64,000 bases of DNA from an uncultured Christensenella sp. (GCA_949948895.1 CATLHE010000001.1:310001-374000); one strand, 5' to 3'. Shown: positions 8,569 through 17,141, counted from the first letter of the stretch. Numbers and translations: made by a program. Notes: generated by a model from the sequence alone, not told the origin.

Positions 8569-9915
8569 CTACGTAGCAAACGATATGATATCTACGATAC
8601 AAACAAACAGCAACAGCACGACCATTCCCACAAAGTGTATCATGCTCTCGACTTTTCGATTGATCGGTTTTCGTCGTATCCATTCGATGACCGTAAACAC
8701 GACGTGCGCGCCGTCCAGTGCGGGGAACGGCAAAAGATTGAATATGGCGAGGTTGCTTGCCAATAACGGAAGCAGTATCAAAATGTTGCGCCAATCGGCT
8801 GCGGAAACTTCCGCCATCATGCTTATCGACCCGACGGGACCGGACATCGAAGTAATAGACTGCTTGCCCGTCAATATTCCGCCGAACGCGCCGAGTATGG
8901 ACCACGAAAGTTTACCCGTGTACGGCACGCAATACTTAAACGCATTGCCCGCATTATTGCCTCTGAATACCGTTTTCGATCTGAAACCGAACCCGACGTA
9001 CTCGGTAGGTTCACCGTCGATCTCCGTCGCTATAGCGCGACGCGTAACTTTCTCGTACATAACTTTGCCGTCACGGCTTATTTTGAGCGTTACGGTCTTA
9101 TCTTTGCCGATATTTCCCACAAGATCGTCAAAAGACCGCATTACCGATATGTCTTCGCCGTCAACGGCTAAGATCACATCGCCTACGCGAAGCTCGGGGC
9201 AATACGGCAAACCGTTTGTATCGACGTATATTTCCGCTACCTGCGGCGTTGCAAAGCCGACCACCCAAATATAAATGAGCGAGAAAATTATTGCCGACAA
9301 AAAATTAAACAGAACGCCGCCGAGCAATACGATTATACGTTTCCAAGGCTTTTGCTTATTAAACGGGAGCGCGGGATTACCGTTTTTATCGAGTCGCGGC
9401 GGAGCGGCAGGCTCCTCGGCGCGCTTTTCGGCTTTCGATTTCGCATCGCACTCTTCGAGCTTGCTTTTCATGACGAACGTAAGCAAATCGTCGCTTTCGC
9501 TCGGCGCCGGGCTCACCCCACCCGCATCGGACGTTTCATCACATACGACTTCGGTCGCGGCAGATACATCGGTTTTATCGGTATTTATCGAGCCCGCATC
9601 GCTCATTGCGTCGGCGCTTTTTTCATCGACGGCTTCGGTATCGGCGTTGCTCTCGGTTTTCGGCTTTTCTGTTTTGGCGTCGCCGTCATCCGTCTCGCCG
9701 TAAAACGCGCAAAACCCGCCGAGCGGCAATATTCTCACAGAAAAAAGCTCGCCGTTTTTGCGGCGTTTGGAAAAAAGCTTGGGACCGAATCCTACGGCAA
9801 ATTCATCCACGGTAAACCCGAGGATCTTAGCAGCGGTGTAATGCCCCGCTTCGTGTATAAGCACCATCAACAGCAGTATTACAAGCGATAGCAGAATAAA
9901 AGCCAACTTTTCCAA
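8569..9915 (-). CDS. rseP: RseP/RasP-type site-2 zinc metalloprotease with a long acidic insert
   Basis: A 448-residue M50B intramembrane protease, which cleaves anti-sigma factors and signal-peptide remnants within the membrane. HEAGH at residues 21-25 sits in the first membrane helix. A PDZ domain occupies about 200-280, and the second zinc motif NLLPFPALDG is near residue 400 in a later helix. Between the HEAGH region and the second helix it carries about 90 extra residues (about 76-165), mostly Asp, Glu, Ser, Thr and Ala, of low complexity; most relatives have a short loop there. TTG start with GAGGT upstream. Confidence 0.93.
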   Translation of the reverse strand: MEKLAFILLSLVILLLMVLIHEAGHYTAAKILGFTVDEFAVGFGPKLFSKRRKNGELFSVRILPLGGFCAFYGETDDGDAKTEKPKTESNADTEAVDEKSADAMSDAGSINTDKTDVSAATEVVCDETSDAGGVSPAPSESDDLLTFVMKSKLEECDAKSKAEKRAEEPAAPPRLDKNGNPALPFNKQKPWKRIIVLLGGVLFNFLSAIIFSLIYIWVVGFATPQVAEIYVDTNGLPYCPELRVGDVILAVDGEDISVMRSFDDLVGNIGKDKTVTLKISRDGKVMYEKVTRRAIATEIDGEPTEYVGFGFRSKTVFRGNNAGNAFKYCVPYTGKLSWSILGAFGGILTGKQSITSMSGPVGSISMMAEVSAADWRNILILLPLLASNLAIFNLLPFPALDGAHVVFTVIEWIRRKPINRKVESMIHFVGMVVLLLFVCIVDIISFAT

Positions 9916-9929
9916 ATAACGACCTCTTA

Positions 9930-11045
9930 CTACACACAGTATATTTTATCGTAAACTTGTTTATGCGTCGCAAACACTTCGTCAACGCCGCAAAGCGGCG
10001 CGTTAGGCGTTTTGTCAAGCGTTTCGGATACAATCTTTACAATGTCCGTAAACTTTATCTTGCGTTCCAAAAACAGTCTCACGGCGGCTTCGTTTGCGGC
10101 GTTTAAAACTACCGCGGCGTTACCGCCCGCCTTTATCGCCGCGCGCGCCAATGACGGCGCGGGAAAACGTTTTTCGTCGGGAGCAAAGAATCTCAATGAA
10201 AGCGGCAAGCTAAGCTCCGTATATTCGCGTGCGCAATGCTCGCCCAAAAGCGCGTACTGTATGGGCAGCCGCATATCGGCAAAACTCGCCTGCGCCTTGA
10301 TCGAGCCGTCCGAAAACTCGACCATGGAGTGAACGATGCTCTCGGGATGTATCACGTAATCGATATCTGTAGTACCGAACAGCCAACGCGCCTCGATTAT
10401 CTCGAGCGCTTTATTCATCATGGTCGCGCTGTCCACGGATATCTTTTTGCCCATGCGCCAAGTAGGATGCGCCACCGCTTGCTCTACGGTCACGGCGCCG
10501 AGATCGCCGTTATATTCTCTGAACGGTCCGCCGCTTGCCGTCAGAATTATGCGCTTAAAATCGCGGGCACCGTTAAGGACCTGCCAGACCGCGGAATGTT
10601 CCGAATCAATCGGACAGATCTTTCCCTTTCCGCTTTTTGAAAGAGCGGATTTAACGAGTTCCCCGCCCGCAACGAGCGATTCTTTATTGGCAAGCGCGAC
10701 TGTCTTGCCGCATTCGAGCGCGGCGATCACTGCGCGCAACCCCACCATGCCGACCACCGCAACGACAACAATATCGGCGTCGGAACGCGCGAGAGTTTCA
10801 AGCGCTTCATCGCCTACGTAAATCTCTTCGCCGTTTTTCGCATTTTCTTTAAGTTTTTTATACGCGGCGTTATCGGCGATACCCAAAAGCTTACAATCGA
10901 ATTCATGCGAAGCTTGCAAAAGCGCCGCGTGATCCGATCCGCACGAAAGCGCAGAAATACTCAGTTTATCTCTGTTATGCCGCACCACGTCAAGCGTTTG
11001 CCGACCTATGGAACCGGTGCAACCGAGCAATGCGATCTTTGTCAT
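9930..11045 (-). CDS. dxr: 1-deoxy-D-xylulose-5-phosphate reductoisomerase
   Basis: A 371-residue DXR, which converts DXP to MEP with NADPH and a divalent metal: the first committed MEP-pathway step. GCTGSIGRQTLDVVR is the nucleotide-binding loop. CPIDSEHSAVWQ and SVDSATMMNKALEIIEA carry the metal and substrate residues. The ATG at 11045 overlaps the cdsA stop as ATGA; a longer in-frame reading upstream runs through cdsA in another frame and is not credible. Confidence 0.96.
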   Translation of the reverse strand: MTKIALLGCTGSIGRQTLDVVRHNRDKLSISALSCGSDHAALLQASHEFDCKLLGIADNAAYKKLKENAKNGEEIYVGDEALETLARSDADIVVVAVVGMVGLRAVIAALECGKTVALANKESLVAGGELVKSALSKSGKGKICPIDSEHSAVWQVLNGARDFKRIILTASGGPFREYNGDLGAVTVEQAVAHPTWRMGKKISVDSATMMNKALEIIEARWLFGTTDIDYVIHPESIVHSMVEFSDGSIKAQASFADMRLPIQYALLGEHCAREYTELSLPLSLRFFAPDEKRFPAPSLARAAIKAGGNAAVVLNAANEAAVRLFLERKIKFTDIVKIVSETLDKTPNAPLCGVDEVFATHKQVYDKIYCV

Positions 11046-11962
11046 AGCAATATTATCATAAACGCGAAGTACAGATAATAGAACACTCCGCAGAACATAA
11101 ATCCGTCTACGCGGTCGAGTATACCGCCGTGACCGGGCAGTATGTTTGAAAAGTCTTTGATTCCGACGCGACGCTTTATGAACGATGCGACTAGATCGCC
11201 TATCTGATCGAAAACGGAACCTATCAAGCCCAGAACCAACAAATTGACGATAGTGCTCGTCCAATTATCGGTCAGCATGGCAAGCCCGAGAATATTTACG
11301 TTGAATTCACCCGCGAGATAAATACAAAGCAGTACTACCCCCGCGCCGAGCATACCGCCGAACAAACCGCCGATAGCGCCCGATATGGTCTTATTGGGGC
11401 TTATCTTGGGACAAAGCTTTTTGCCTTTTACCGTACTTCCGACAAGATATGCCATAATATCGGTAAACGTAGGCACTAAAAACATCAAAGCAAGCCCGAT
11501 ATTTCTATACGGAGTAGAACCGTCTACTCCGCCGAAACCGAGATTGATAAAGTAATTGAGCCCCAAAGAAAATACAAGCAGAGCGCACGGGTAAAGCATA
11601 ACGAATATTGTCGAGTATGCATTGCCCTTTACGTACACCTTGGAGCTTGCCGTCACGATGACCGTTACCAATATCATAACGACTAGTGCTATCAAATACG
11701 CAGTTATGCCCGCCGAATACGCTTGGAAAAAATACTGAAAAAACCAAAACGCGCCAAACCCCAAGACAATGCTTATCATGTCCAAAATTATTATCGGGGG
11801 GCTGAACGTTTTTGACAAAGCTTTGCTCATTTCATAAGCACCGCAAGTCATCAATAGGAAAATAAACACGTCGAAAGCTATCGGGTGCACATACGTCGCA
11901 AGCAATAACACCGCAACGTATATTATCGTTATGAATATTCCTGTTATTACTCTGGTTTTCAT
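11042..11962 (-). CDS. cdsA: Phosphatidate cytidylyltransferase
   Basis: A 306-residue polytopic membrane enzyme making CDP-diacylglycerol from CTP and phosphatidate, the branch point of phospholipid synthesis. The family signature is intact near the C-terminus: SFIKRRVGIKDFSN followed by PGHGGILDRVDG. About eight hydrophobic segments are visible. It overlaps uppS and dxr by 4 bases on either side, so translation of all three is coupled. Confidence 0.95.
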   Translation of the reverse strand: MKTRVITGIFITIIYVAVLLLATYVHPIAFDVFIFLLMTCGAYEMSKALSKTFSPPIIILDMISIVLGFGAFWFFQYFFQAYSAGITAYLIALVVMILVTVIVTASSKVYVKGNAYSTIFVMLYPCALLVFSLGLNYFINLGFGGVDGSTPYRNIGLALMFLVPTFTDIMAYLVGSTVKGKKLCPKISPNKTISGAIGGLFGGMLGAGVVLLCIYLAGEFNVNILGLAMLTDNWTSTIVNLLVLGLIGSVFDQIGDLVASFIKRRVGIKDFSNILPGHGGILDRVDGFMFCGVFYYLYFAFMIILL

Positions 11963-12645
11963 TTTCCGAACCGTCTCGTTCTTTTACTGAATTCGTTTAA
12001 TAACGCTATCAGTTCTTCGCCGTTAAAGTCCGGCCACAGCGTATCCGTAAAAAACAGTTCGCTGTACGCCGCCTGATATAATAAAAAATTACTGAGCCGC
12101 TTCTCGCCGCCCGTACGTACTATCATATCCAATTCGGGAAGACCTGCGGTATACAGCTTGCTTTCAAACGTTTCCGCAGTGATCTCGCCGTCTTTTGCGG
12201 CTTCTCTTGCCGCGCGCAATATTTCTTCGCGTCCGCCGTAATCAAGCGCAATGTTGACTACTTGAGCAGTCGTATCGGTGTTTTCCGCAACTATCTCTTC
12301 CATGATATCTCTGACATCTTGCGGAAAGTACGAGGAATCGCCAGAGAACGCAACACGCGCTCCGCGAGCGATAAGCTCGCGAGTCATGGGTTTCAGGCGC
12401 TTGCGGATAAGGTCTATGAGCGCGTCTACTTCGTCTTTTGCTCGGTTTTTGTTTTCGGTGGAAAACGCATACAGCGTAACACATTGAACGCCGTATTCGA
12501 GCGCAACGGTCACGACGGGCGTTATGTTTTTTACGCCCGCGCGATGTCCTGCGCTACGCGGCAACAGGCGTCTTTGCGCCCATCTGCCGTTTCCGTCCAT
12601 TATTATCCCGATATGACGAGGTATGCCTTGCGCGTCAGATCTCAA
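11959..12645 (-). CDS. uppS: Undecaprenyl diphosphate synthase (cis-prenyltransferase)
   Basis: A 228-residue UppS making the C55 lipid carrier for peptidoglycan and wall polymers. The catalytic start HIGIIMDGNGRWAQRR is followed by GHRAG, the TLYAFSTENKNR loop, and the C-terminal DMIVRTGGEKRLSNFLLYQAAYSELFF split by typical positions. The only suitable start is a TTG at 12645, inside the last codons of frr (11-base overlap), with AAGGAAG about eleven bases upstream. Confidence 0.95.
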   Translation of the reverse strand: MRSDAQGIPRHIGIIMDGNGRWAQRRLLPRSAGHRAGVKNITPVVTVALEYGVQCVTLYAFSTENKNRAKDEVDALIDLIRKRLKPMTRELIARGARVAFSGDSSYFPQDVRDIMEEIVAENTDTTAQVVNIALDYGGREEILRAAREAAKDGEITAETFESKLYTAGLPELDMIVRTGGEKRLSNFLLYQAAYSELFFTDTLWPDFNGEELIALLNEFSKRTRRFGK

Positions 12646-13198
12646 GCAAATCGGCTTCCTTTTCTTTGATCATCTTGTCTACTCTTTCTATCGCCGCGTC
12701 GAGCTTCTTTTGTATGACTCTCTCGTACTCGGCAAACTCGTCTTCGGACACGTCCTTTTTGATCTTTTTGCCAAAGTCCAATGCGTCGCGGCGCTCGTTG
12801 CGAAGTGCGACCTTGCTGTCTTCGCCCACTTTTTTGACTTGCTTAATGAGCTCTTTACGACGCTCTTCGGTAAGTTGAGGGAAAGACAGACGTATTACTT
12901 TTCCGTCATCGACGGGATTAAGACCGAGGTCTGCGGCTATTATCGCTTTTTTGGCTTCTCTAAGCGCAGACACGTCGTAAAGCGATACCGTAAGGGTACG
13001 CGCGTCGGAAACCGATATGTTTGCCATTTGATTAAGCGGCGTAGCCGTGCCGTAATAATCGACGGTAACGCGATTGAGAACGACGGGGTTTGCACGCCCC
13101 GCGCGCATCGAATTGAACTCGGATTTAAGATGATCGATCACCTTGTTGAATTTTTCGTCGATCTTGTTGGATTGCTCTATAAGCTGCTCGTTTTGCAT
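12635..13198 (-). CDS. frr: Ribosome recycling factor
   Basis: A 187-residue RRF, which with EF-G splits post-termination ribosomes. The three-helix bundle pattern is complete: FNSMRAGRANPVVLNRVTVDYYG, the TPLNQMANISV turn, and the terminal LTEERRKELIKQVKKVGED segment. AGGAGGG lies just before the ATG. It follows pyrH by 9 bases. Confidence 0.97.
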   Translation of the reverse strand: MQNEQLIEQSNKIDEKFNKVIDHLKSEFNSMRAGRANPVVLNRVTVDYYGTATPLNQMANISVSDARTLTVSLYDVSALREAKKAIIAADLGLNPVDDGKVIRLSFPQLTEERRKELIKQVKKVGEDSKVALRNERRDALDFGKKIKKDVSEDEFAEYERVIQKKLDAAIERVDKMIKEKEADLLEI

Positions 13199-13207
13199 AT
13201 TACCCTC

Positions 13208-13903
13208 CTAATGGATAAGCGTTCCGATTTTTTCGCCGCTTGCCGCGCGAATTATACTGTTTTCTTCGTTGAGACCGAAAGCGACAATAGGCACTTTGTT
13301 CTCCATGCACATGGTAACGGAAGTAAAGTCCATGACCGCTATGTTCTTATTGAGCACGTCCATGTACGTGATCTCGTCGAGCTTTTTGGCGTTTTTATTG
13401 GTCTTGGGATCGCTGTCGTAAACACCGTCCACATTTTTAGCCATAAGCAATACGTCCGCCTTGATCTCCGCCGCACGGAGCGCCGCGCCCGAGTCCGTAG
13501 TAAAGTAAGGATTACCGGTACCGCACGCGAATATTACTATTCTGCCGCTTTCGAAATGCCTTAACGCTTTTCTCAAAATGTACGGCTCCGCAACGGCGGG
13601 TATCGAAAGCGCGGTCTGTACACGCGTCGGAACGCCTTTCTTTTCGATAGCGTCCTGAAGCGCCAAAGCATTCATTATGGTGGCAAGCATTCCCATATGG
13701 TCCGCAGTGACCTTGTTCATAGCCACGCCCTGCCGACCGCGCCAAAAATTGCCGCCGCCGACCACTACCGCGATCTCCATGCCTTTGCCTGCGAGCTCGA
13801 CAAGCTGACAAACAACTTTGTCGACGGTAACGGGATCGATACCCGTGCCCGCTTCACCCGCAAGCGCTTCGCCGCTGAGTTTTAACAATACTCTCTTATA
13901 CAT
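13208..13903 (-). CDS. pyrH: UMP kinase
   Basis: A 231-residue hexameric-type UMP kinase of the amino-acid kinase family, phosphorylating UMP to UDP. RVLLKLSGEALAG (phosphate loop), VVGGGNFWRG, and the FACGTGNPYFTTDSGAALRA active-site segment are present. I place the start at the ATG at 13903, since MYKRVLLKLSGEAL matches the family. A longer start at 13933 would begin inside the terminator tail of tsf and lacks a binding site. The preceding terminator means pyrH needs read-through or its own promoter; I see no clear one. Confidence 0.95.
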   Translation of the reverse strand: MYKRVLLKLSGEALAGEAGTGIDPVTVDKVVCQLVELAGKGMEIAVVVGGGNFWRGRQGVAMNKVTADHMGMLATIMNALALQDAIEKKGVPTRVQTALSIPAVAEPYILRKALRHFESGRIVIFACGTGNPYFTTDSGAALRAAEIKADVLLMAKNVDGVYDSDPKTNKNAKKLDEITYMDVLNKNIAVMDFTSVTMCMENKVPIVAFGLNEENSIIRAASGEKIGTLIH

Positions 13904-13936
13904 ATTATTTGTACCGCCGTACTTTTTTTTCATATC

Positions 13937-13969
13937 GAAAAAATCGGCTTATCAAATCAGGTAAGCCGA
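13937..13969 (-). terminator. Intrinsic terminator after tsf
   Basis: An 8-bp perfect stem (13962-13969 with 13944-13951) followed on the minus strand by an A then a run of six U (13938-13943). It separates rpsB-tsf from pyrH only 30 bases before the pyrH start. Confidence 0.85.
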
Positions 13970-13983
13970 CATTTTCGTGACTG

Positions 13984-14919
13984 TTATTTATTGGCGAGCT
14001 TGGCAACCTCTTCCGCAAGGTTGTCGCTGCGCTTTTCTATTCCTTCGCCCATGACGTACTTGGAAAATCTGACAACTTCGAGTTTGGCGCCCACTTTCTT
14101 CGCCGTAGCCGCTACGAGCTGTTCAACCGTAATGGACGGATCCTTTGCAAACGCTTGATACAGCAAGCAGTTTTCTTCGAAGAACTTGCCGAGCTTGTTC
14201 TCTGCGATCTTGGCGAGCACCTGTTCGGGCTTTTTCTTGTTTTTCTCGTCGTTGAGCAGCTGTTGATGGATTATGTCGCGCTCGCGCTCTACGTCACTCT
14301 CGGGTACGTCCGTCTTGCGAACATACGGAGGCTGGAACGCGGCGACGTGCATAGCAACGTCGTGAGCCATAGTAACCACTTCGGAAACGCACTCGGGCTT
14401 CAAGCCCTCGCATTTGATCTCGACGAGCGTGCCCATTTTGCCGCCCATGTGGATATAAGACTCTTCGATGCAGTCTTTTGCCGACTGTATGACCGCGCGG
14501 CGAAGCGAGATCTTCTCGCCCGTCTTGGAAGTCGCGGCGGTTACAAGCTCGTCGATAGTGCCATCCGCCGTCTTTACCGCTTTAAGCGCCTCTACGTCGG
14601 TAACACCGCTTTCGACGACCGCCTTAGCTACCTTTTCGCAAAGCCCGACAAAAACGTCGCTCTTGGCAACGAAGTCGGATTCGCAGTTTACTTCTACAAG
14701 CGCACCGGTATGCTTGTCTTCGGAAATATATGCGCACGCCGCGCCTTCCGCCGCTATACGCGACGCTTTTTTGGCTACGACAGCCATACCCTGTTCGCGA
14801 AGATATTCGCATGCTTTATCTATATCGCCGTTGGTCTCGATAAGCGCTTTTTTGCACGCCATCATTCCGACGCCGGTTATATCTCTGAGCTTTGCCACGT
14901 CCTTGGCAGTAATTTCCAT
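13984..14919 (-). CDS. tsf: Elongation factor Ts
   Basis: A 311-residue EF-Ts, the nucleotide exchange factor of EF-Tu. The N-terminal UBA-like module (VAKLRDITGVGMMACKKAL) and the core motif SDFVAKSDVF with the adjacent EVNCE are readable, as is the HVAAFQPPYV segment of the dimerisation region. AAGGAG lies ten bases before the ATG. The preceding 132-base spacer from rpsB is predicted to be structured (separate entry). Confidence 0.96.
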   Translation of the reverse strand: MEITAKDVAKLRDITGVGMMACKKALIETNGDIDKACEYLREQGMAVVAKKASRIAAEGAACAYISEDKHTGALVEVNCESDFVAKSDVFVGLCEKVAKAVVESGVTDVEALKAVKTADGTIDELVTAATSKTGEKISLRRAVIQSAKDCIEESYIHMGGKMGTLVEIKCEGLKPECVSEVVTMAHDVAMHVAAFQPPYVRKTDVPESDVERERDIIHQQLLNDEKNKKKPEQVLAKIAENKLGKFFEENCLLYQAFAKDPSITVEQLVAATAKKVGAKLEVVRFSKYVMGEGIEKRSDNLAEEVAKLANK

Positions 14920-14952
14920 AATTATGTTTCTCCTTTATTTATTCTTTGTTTT

Positions 14953-15044
14953 GTTTGTCCGTATCATCGCATAACAAAACGGCAACGAAACACATACCGC
15001 ATAACTATCGTCACACCGTACTTTAAGCCGTTTAACGGACAAAC
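14953..15044 (-). ncRNA. Structured rpsB-tsf intercistronic RNA element
   Basis: Two nested perfect inverted repeats: an outer 10-bp stem (15035-15044 with 14953-14962) and an inner 7-bp stem (15027-15033 with 14977-14983), enclosing a 43-base loop region. There is no U-run, so it is not a simple terminator. It lies between the rpsB stop and the tsf ribosome-binding site. Function is not known from sequence; a cis-regulatory or processing element is the simplest reading. Confidence 0.5.
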
Positions 15045-15051
15045 TACTTTA

Positions 15052-15900
15052 CTATGCGTTTTCCGCCGCGGCGGGTTCTTCCGTTTTTTCCTCTACGAGC
15101 TTATCGAGCTGAGCCTGAGTCGCGGGAGCTTCCACTACCTCGACGGACGCTTTTGCGGCGTCGGCTTCCGCTTGGATCTGCGCTTCTACGGCGCGACGGG
15201 CGGCAAGACCTTCCTCGCCTTCGCGAGCTTCGATAACTGCGTCCGCCATTGCGCCCGCAATCAATTTGATAGCGCGTATAGCGTCGTCGTTGCCGGGTAT
15301 AACGTAATCGATCTCATCGGGATCGCAGTTGGTATCGACGATAGCGACGATGGGTATATGAAGCTTGCGCGCTTCCAATACGGCGTTATGTTCCTTTTTG
15401 GGGTCGACCACGAAAAGCGCGCCGGGAAGCGAACGCATATCTTTGATACCGCCGAGGTTTTCTTCGAGTTTGTCGCGCTCCGCCTTGAGCTTTAATACTT
15501 CCTTTTTGGGAAGCAACGCAAACTCGTTCATTTTTTCCATAAGATTGAGCTTGTTGAGACGCTCTATTCTCGAACGGATAGTCGAAAAGTTGGTAAGCGT
15601 GCCGCCGAGCCAACGCGACTTAACGTAGTACATACCGCACTTTTGCGCTTCCTGCATGACCGCTTCCTGCGCCTGTTTTTTTGTGCCGACAAAAAGAATG
15701 TTCTTTCCTTCCGCCGCTACGCTCTTAACAAACGCATACGCTTTATCTATCATCTCGACCGTTTTTTCGAGGTTGATGATGTAGATGTCGTTACGCGATA
15801 CGTAGATGTACTTTTTCATTTTGGGATTCCACTTGCGCGTGGGATGTCCAAAGTGAACGCCCGCTTCGAGAAGCTGTTTCATCGTGATGATATTTGCCAT
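15052..15900 (-). CDS. rpsB: 30S ribosomal protein S2
   Basis: A 282-residue S2. [22 protein letters not shown] and the [22 protein letters not shown] region are characteristic, split here by their usual spacing. The start is the ATG at 15900 after GGAGA; an in-frame ATG at 15930 lies upstream of this site and has no family match. The last ~50 residues are an Ala/Glu-rich tail ([19 protein letters not shown]) beyond the conserved core. First gene of the rpsB-tsf unit. Confidence 0.96.
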   Translation of the reverse strand: MANIITMKQLLEAGVHFGHPTRKWNPKMKKYIYVSRNDIYIINLEKTVEMIDKAYAFVKSVAAEGKNILFVGTKKQAQEAVMQEAQKCGMYYVKSRWLGGTLTNFSTIRSRIERLNKLNLMEKMNEFALLPKKEVLKLKAERDKLEENLGGIKDMRSLPGALFVVDPKKEHNAVLEARKLHIPIVAIVDTNCDPDEIDYVIPGNDDAIRAIKLIAGAMADAVIEAREGEEGLAARRAVEAQIQAEADAAKASVEVVEAPATQAQLDKLVEEKTEEPAAAENA

Positions 15901-16004
15901 GATTTCTCCGTTTTCCCGCCCGAGCTCCAACGCAAGTCATGAAAAGATTTAACCTGCGCACAGAAAACGAACTCGGTGAGTAATAGACCTTTTTTATTAC
16001 GATC

Positions 16005-16023
16005 GGCGGTCGCTTACGCCGCC
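16005..16023 (-). promoter_or_regulatory. Small hairpin in the rpsB leader
   Basis: A GC-only 5-bp stem (GGCGG with CCGCC) around a 9-base loop, starting about 15 bases downstream of the predicted rpsB transcription start. It may be part of an S2-type leader, but I cannot match it to a known class by eye. Confidence 0.35.
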
Positions 16024-16043
16024 TTTCTTTAACTGTAATTTTT

Positions 16044-16072
16044 ATTATATCACAAAGGACGGTGCAACGCAA
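16044..16072 (-). promoter_or_regulatory. Promoter of rpsB-tsf
   Basis: Minus-strand -35 TTGCGT (16067-16072), 17-bp spacer ending in TGA, -10 TATAAT (16044-16049). Hexamers and spacer length are identical to those of the rnpB promoter. The leader to the rpsB ATG is about 140 bases. Confidence 0.75.
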
Positions 16073-16126
16073 ATACTTTTTCGGTAATTTTAAAAATAAA
16101 ATCCCGCCGTTTGCTTTACATTTCGG

Positions 16127-16567
16127 CTATTTGCCGTGCTTGCAACCGCAACCGCATTCATGCTCAGGCTCGTGTTCTTTTTCGCAATCGCACTCGCCGT
16201 CGCATTCGCAATCGCCGTCGCAATCACAGTCGTGGTCGTGACCGCAGCCACAGCCACAACCGCAACCGTCTTCGGCGTCGGCTATAGCATTGAGATACTC
16301 GTTGAATACGGCGTCAAGAACGGACTCGTCGGTAACGGGCTCGAACACGTCGTTATCCTCGTCCTCTTCGCGCACCTTGAATATGAGCGCCTCGTCCTCG
16401 CCCAAGCCCTCCATCGGCTCGACGGGTTGCATCAATGCATAAAATTCGCCTTGGTACTCTATGCACGCCACTTCATAAAACTTTACGGGTTTGTTGTCGT
16501 CGTCGTAAAGAGTTATCACTTCGTCATCGTCGATAAGTTCGACGTCGTTGTTCTTGTTTTCCGCCAT
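16127..16567 (-). CDS. DUF1292 (YrzB-like) protein with a Cys/His-rich metal-binding-like tail
   Basis: A 146-residue cytoplasmic protein. Residues 1-95 match the small acidic DUF1292 domain (ITLYDDDNKPVKFYEVACIEY; YALMQPVEPM), whose function is unknown. The last ~47 residues are striking: 13 cysteines and 5 histidines alternating with Gly, Asp and Glu (CGCGCGCGHDHDCDCDGD, then CGCGCKHGK). Such spacing suggests soft-metal binding (Zn, Cu, Cd or Ag), but there are no transporters or metal regulators nearby. It follows ruvX by 2 bases with GGAG upstream, as in other Bacillota (ruvX-yrzB). Confidence 0.88.
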   Translation of the reverse strand: MAENKNNDVELIDDDEVITLYDDDNKPVKFYEVACIEYQGEFYALMQPVEPMEGLGEDEALIFKVREEDEDNDVFEPVTDESVLDAVFNEYLNAIADAEDGCGCGCGCGHDHDCDCDGDCECDGECDCEKEHEPEHECGCGCKHGK

Positions 16568-16569
16568 GA

Positions 16570-17010
16570 TCAGTCTCCGTTTGATTTTTTATTATTGTCG
16601 ATATAGCTTTGCAAAATTATCTTTGCCGCCATACTGTCCACTTTTTTCTTGCGCTCGTCCGCGCTCTTTATCCCCGCTTCCATAAGCAGTTCGTCCGCTT
16701 CCACGGTCGATAGACGCTCGTCGCATAAATATACGGGTAGTTCCGCGACGCGCTCCAAGTTTCGAGAAAACGCTCTCACTCGCCCCGACTGCAACGATTC
16801 GGTACCGTCGAGATTAAGCGGCAATCCCACCACTATGCCCGATACGCCGAGCTTTGCCGCAAGCTCCGCCACGTGATCGATAGTCTCGCGCATGGACTTG
16901 GTCTTGTACGCGTCGAGCGGCGTTGCGAGAATACCCAAGCCGTCGCACACGGCAAGCCCCACGCGCTTCAATCCGAAATCCACGCCCAACAGTCTTTTGC
17001 TTACTTCCAT
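16570..17010 (-). CDS. ruvX: RuvX/YqgF family putative Holliday junction resolvase or 16S rRNA-processing nuclease
   Basis: A 146-residue RNase H-fold protein. GVDFGLKRVGLAVCDG carries the first catalytic aspartate, GIVVGLPLNLDG follows, and YLCDERLSTVEADELL the third acidic cluster. Family members have been linked to Holliday junction cleavage and to 16S rRNA 5'-end maturation. The ATG at 17010 lies only about five bases after the predicted transcription start and has no Shine-Dalgarno, so the mRNA appears nearly leaderless. Its promoter is divergent to the small gene at 17142. Confidence 0.93.
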   Translation of the reverse strand: MEVSKRLLGVDFGLKRVGLAVCDGLGILATPLDAYKTKSMRETIDHVAELAAKLGVSGIVVGLPLNLDGTESLQSGRVRAFSRNLERVAELPVYLCDERLSTVEADELLMEAGIKSADERKKKVDSMAAKIILQSYIDNNKKSNGD

Positions 17011-17021
17011 AGGACTTTTGC

Positions 17022-17050
17022 ATTATATCATTAAATTCCTGCAAAAGCAA
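17022..17050 (-). promoter_or_regulatory. Promoter of ruvX-DUF1292
   Basis: Minus-strand -35 TTGCTT (17045-17050), 17-bp spacer ending in TGA, perfect TATAAT (17022-17027). The -10 ends 11 bases before the ruvX ATG, so the leader should be about 5 bases. Confidence 0.7.
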
Positions 17051-17087
17051 GCTTTTACGCCCTACCGATAAACTGATTTTTCTTCGC

Positions 17088-17116
17088 GCATAACGCCGCC
17101 GAGCGCGGAGCAAACT
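17088..17116 (+). promoter_or_regulatory. Possible forespore (sigma-F/G type) promoter of the 41-residue gene
   Basis: GCATA at 17088-17092, a 15-bp spacer, then GAGCAAACT at 17108-17116. This fits the key positions of the sigma-F/sigma-G consensus (GYATA, 15 bp, GnnnAnAnT) but misses the second G of the -10. I find no vegetative-type promoter in this gap on the plus strand. Weak by itself. Confidence 0.3.
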
Positions 17117-17141
17117 ATACAAAAAGCTTTAAGGAGAAAAC

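Noticed and set aside
11046-11264. 73-residue N-terminal extension of dxr
   Set aside because: It overlaps the cdsA coding region in another frame; the ATG at 11045 fits the family start and an ATGA overlap.
13944-13983. Dedicated pyrH promoter near TTGATA
   Set aside because: A TTGATA with a TATGAA 15 bp downstream falls within the tsf terminator stem; spacing and -10 are too poor to claim.
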